Positions 61,673-64,000 of a DNA stretch of 64,000 nucleotides are shown one piece after another. The notes beneath the pieces are model-generated. The model was given only the letters and a program-made list of their open reading frames with translations. It made no database searches and had not been told where the DNA came from. Made by a program: the position numbers and the translations under genes. The stretch is from Burkholderiales bacterium (GTDB lineage Bacteria; Pseudomonadota; Gammaproteobacteria; Burkholderiales; Burkholderiaceae_C), in NCBI GenBank assembly GCA_947377275.1, contig CANCFV010000004.1:1-64000 (forward strand), written 5' to 3'. Numbering within the stretch: position 1 is the first letter of the stretch; the number at the start of each line of letters is the position of its first letter.

Positions 61673-63018
61673 TGGCAGCCACGCGCCGCGCCATGGTGTT
61701 GGGCACGGCGGCCTTGGCGGCTGCGCCGTTGGCCCAAGCCTGGCCGTGGGATGGCCTGCCTGTTCAGGCGCTCAAGCCGGTGCGCCCCGTGGTGTGGCGC
61801 GACTTCTTGGGCGTCAACGCCCAGCTGCAGTGGTTCCCCATCGAGGTGGCGCGCAAGCAGGTCAAGCAGCTGCAGGCTTTGGGCTTGAATTGGGTGCGCT
61901 TGGGGCTGCATTGGTTTTTGCTGGAGCCTCAAGAAGGCCAGTACAAGTTAGAGCCCATCGACGCCATGATGGCCCTGGTCAAAGAGGCCGGCCTGCGCAA
62001 CATCACCTATGTGGTGGGCACGCCGCGTTGGGCCTCTTCGGTCGACAAGGGTGACAAGTACGAGCAGTACTTCGACAAGTTCCCGCCGCGCGACCCGGTG
62101 GTCTTTGCCCAGCGCATGGTCATGCTGGCCAAGCGCTACCCGCAGGTCGACAGCTGGCAGGTCTGGAACGAGCCCAACATCTTGGGCTTTTGGGCGCCCA
62201 AGCCCGACCCCGAAGGCTATGGCCGCATGCTCTTGACCAGCGTGCAAGGCCTGCGCGCCACCGTGCCCAACAAGCCCATCGCGATGGCCGGCATGGCCTA
62301 CTTCAGCGAAATGGGCGGCAGCCAGGGCCTGATGATCGAGGCCTTGGCCAAGCTGGGGGCGTTCAACCTCAACGTCACGGTGGCTTACCACCCCTACACC
62401 GCCACGGCCGAAGGCTCGCAGGCCGATGCCCGCGACTTCGTCAAGCGCGTGCAACCGGCTCACCAATGGTTGCGCTCGGCTGGCGTCAAGCAGATCTGGT
62501 CCACCGAATGGGGCTGGTCCAGCTACAAAGGCCCGGTTGAAGAGCAGCCCCTGGTGGGCGAAGACGGTCAGGCCGACCACACGCTGCGCCGGCTGGCGCT
62601 GATGGCCGCCCTCGACTACGACCGCGTCTTTTTGTTCACCTTGTCAGACCTGGACAAGCGCGCCTCGGTGCGCGACCAAAGCTACGGCCTGCTGCGCGAG
62701 AACGGCGAGCCCAAGCCTGTCTACATCGCGCTGCAGCGCTTCTTGCAAATTTGCGGGCCACGCCTGGAGCCCGACAACCCTCCCACGCTCGATGGCGCCT
62801 TGCCCGAAGGCCTGGTCAGCATTGGCTGGCGCCGCCCGGATGGCCGTAAGTTGTGGATGGTCTGGGCGAACAAGCCCGGCACCGTGCGCCTGAAAAACGC
62901 GCCGCGTCAGGCCACGCTGCACCAGCCGCTCAAGGGCACGCAAAAGGCCTTGAGCGCTCTTGACGGCGTGCTCAGCGTGCCGGTGGACACCGCCTTGCAA
63001 ATCTTGGTGGACGCATGA
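61672..63018 (+). CDS. Tat-exported glycoside hydrolase of the clan GH-A type
   Basis: 448-aa secreted hydrolase. The N-terminus ATRRAMVLGTAALAAAPLAQA is a twin-arginine signal. A (beta/alpha)8 barrel follows, with general acid WQVWNEPN and a likely nucleophile in IWSTEWGWSSYKG, then a beta-rich C-terminal domain. It resembles GH5/GH39-type enzymes; within an exopolysaccharide locus it may trim or release the polymer. It overlaps the upstream gene (TGATG) and the downstream gene (ATGA). Confidence 0.83.
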   Translation: MAATRRAMVLGTAALAAAPLAQAWPWDGLPVQALKPVRPVVWRDFLGVNAQLQWFPIEVARKQVKQLQALGLNWVRLGLHWFLLEPQEGQYKLEPIDAMMALVKEAGLRNITYVVGTPRWASSVDKGDKYEQYFDKFPPRDPVVFAQRMVMLAKRYPQVDSWQVWNEPNILGFWAPKPDPEGYGRMLLTSVQGLRATVPNKPIAMAGMAYFSEMGGSQGLMIEALAKLGAFNLNVTVAYHPYTATAEGSQADARDFVKRVQPAHQWLRSAGVKQIWSTEWGWSSYKGPVEEQPLVGEDGQADHTLRRLALMAALDYDRVFLFTLSDLDKRASVRDQSYGLLRENGEPKPVYIALQRFLQICGPRLEPDNPPTLDGALPEGLVSIGWRRPDGRKLWMVWANKPGTVRLKNAPRQATLHQPLKGTQKALSALDGVLSVPVDTALQILVDA

Positions 63019-64000
63019 CGCCGGTGACCTCGCCCCCGGCGGCGCCTTTGCGCCTGCTCTGGACCCTGCCTTACCTGCCCTGGCCCATCACCAGCGGGGG
63101 CAAGGCCCGCCAGTTTCACCTCATCCGCGAGCTGGCCGAGCGCGGCCACCGCATCACGCTGCTGGTGCAGTCCAAAACCGAACTGGACGACGACACCCGC
63201 CGCGTGCTGGCGCCCTTGCTCGAAGCCCTGATCGTGCTGCCGCGCCGCCCGCTCAAGCACCCGCTGACGCTGTGGCATGCGGCCACGTCCTCATTGCCTT
63301 TGCTGGCCACGGTCAATGGCTACGCGCCTGCCCTGAGCGCGCGCTTTGCCGAACTGCTGCGCAGCCAGCGCTGGGACGCCGTGCAGATCGAGCACAGCTA
63401 CGGCTTTGCACCCTTTCAAGCCGAACTGCGCGCCACCGGTCAGCCCTTCATCGTCACCGAGCACAACGTCGAGTCCGAACTGGGCGCGGCCACCTACGGC
63501 AAGTGGCCCGCGGCCTTGCGTGGCCTGGCCACCTACGATCAGTTCCGTGCCCGCCGATGGGAGCGGCGCGCCCTGTCGCAAGCCAGCGCGGTGGTGGCCG
63601 TCACCGACGCCGACGCCCACGCCTTGGGCCAAATCAGCGGTCGTCCCACGCATGTGGTCAGCAATGGCGTTGACACCCGCGGCTTTGCCCGTGTCACCCC
63701 TGACCTGAGCTCGGCCACCGCCCTGTTCGTCGGCAACTACGAATACGCGCCCAACGTCGATGCCGTCGAGTGGGCGCTGACCGAGGTGTGGCCGCGCGTG
63801 TGGGCGCTCAACCCTGCACTGCGCTTTCGCATCTGTGGACACGGCCTGCCCGATGCCTGGCGCCAGCGCTTTCCCGACCCGCGCATCGACTGGATGGGCT
63901 ATGTGCACGACCTCACCGAGGTCCAGGCCCGCTCGGCTGCTTTTGTGGCGCCGCTGCGTTTTGGTGGCGGCTCCAAGCTCAAGGTGCTCGAGGCCATGGC
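63015..64000 (+). CDS. GT4-type glycosyltransferase, cut by the window edge
   Basis: The first 328 codons of a GT-B glycosyltransferase. Start ATG overlaps the previous stop (ATGA). Visible elements are LPYLPWPITSGGKARQFHLIREL (acceptor-side loop), VTEHNVESELG, VSNGVDTRGF and the donor-site PLRFGGGSKLKVLEAMA at the window end. The fold is clear; the sugar is not. It belongs to the exopolysaccharide operon that continues beyond the window. Confidence 0.87.
   Translation, partial: MTPVTSPPAAPLRLLWTLPYLPWPITSGGKARQFHLIRELAERGHRITLLVQSKTELDDDTRRVLAPLLEALIVLPRRPLKHPLTLWHAATSSLPLLATVNGYAPALSARFAELLRSQRWDAVQIEHSYGFAPFQAELRATGQPFIVTEHNVESELGAATYGKWPAALRGLATYDQFRARRWERRALSQASAVVAVTDADAHALGQISGRPTHVVSNGVDTRGFARVTPDLSSATALFVGNYEYAPNVDAVEWALTEVWPRVWALNPALRFRICGHGLPDAWRQRFPDPRIDWMGYVHDLTEVQARSAAFVAPLRFGGGSKLKVLEAM

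Noticed and set aside
1-64000. tRNA, rRNA, CRISPR array, IS element or integrase
   Set aside because: Looked for and not recognised anywhere; no regularly spaced repeats, transposase-like proteins or tRNA-like foldings were noticed.

Overview
The window looks like the chromosome of a GC-rich betaproteobacterium, probably a Burkholderiales methylotroph of the Methylibium/Leptothrix/Comamonadaceae type. This rests on the gph, trpE, trpGDC and ung neighbourhood, on protein character and on gene style. No 16S or other phylogenetic marker is present, so the placement is inference.

Left flank (1-11453): a pbpC fragment and an alpha-2-macroglobulin gene (coupled through a TTGA start/stop overlap), gph, a chalcone-isomerase-like secreted protein, trpE with a candidate Trp attenuator leader, an acyltransferase and a BON-domain lipoprotein.

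Methylotrophy island (11841-48889), in order: (i) xoxF, xoxG, xoxJ and two small unknown secreted proteins; (ii) cofactor genes for tetrahydromethanopterin (H4MPT) and methylofuran: mfnB, a DUF447 gene, a DHPS-like gene, afpA/dmrB and folB; (iii) fae; (iv) a long minus-strand run of citG-like, rimK-like, mch, ATP-grasp, mtdB, beta-RFAP synthase, mfnE, mfnF and mfnD; (v) a HisA-like gene and fhcBADC followed by a NarL-type two-component pair; (vi) a TonB-dependent receptor divergent from a lanmodulin-like EF-hand protein, then a beta-propeller protein and an M48 peptidase; (vii) a HAD phosphatase, a pabB-pabC fusion, a prolyl iminopeptidase and pqqABCDE. Together these encode methanol oxidation by a lanthanide/PQQ enzyme, its electron acceptor, its PQQ cofactor, probable lanthanide capture, and oxidation of formaldehyde to formate (Fae, MtdB, Mch, FhcABCD), along with much of the H4MPT and methylofuran biosynthesis. 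No mxaF or mxaI is present here.

Right flank (49093-64000): a small repeated secreted protein, an MFS exporter and an MCP without a sensor domain. Next come trpG-trpD-trpC-ung, an outer-membrane barrel protein, and the start of an exopolysaccharide locus (GT2, Wza-like lipoprotein, Wzz-like protein with a dead kinase domain, GT4, a Tat-exported glycoside hydrolase, and a second GT cut by the window edge). trpE and trpGDC, usually close together in this group, are about 42.6 kb apart with the whole methylotrophy island between them.

The most interesting items are the lanmodulin-like protein beside a TonB receptor in a betaproteobacterial xoxF island, the candidate leaderless trpL attenuator, the split trp locus, and the two unknown secreted proteins coupled to xoxFGJ. 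No tRNA, rRNA, CRISPR array, insertion sequence or integrase was recognised. All calls come from reading the sequence; no database search was run.
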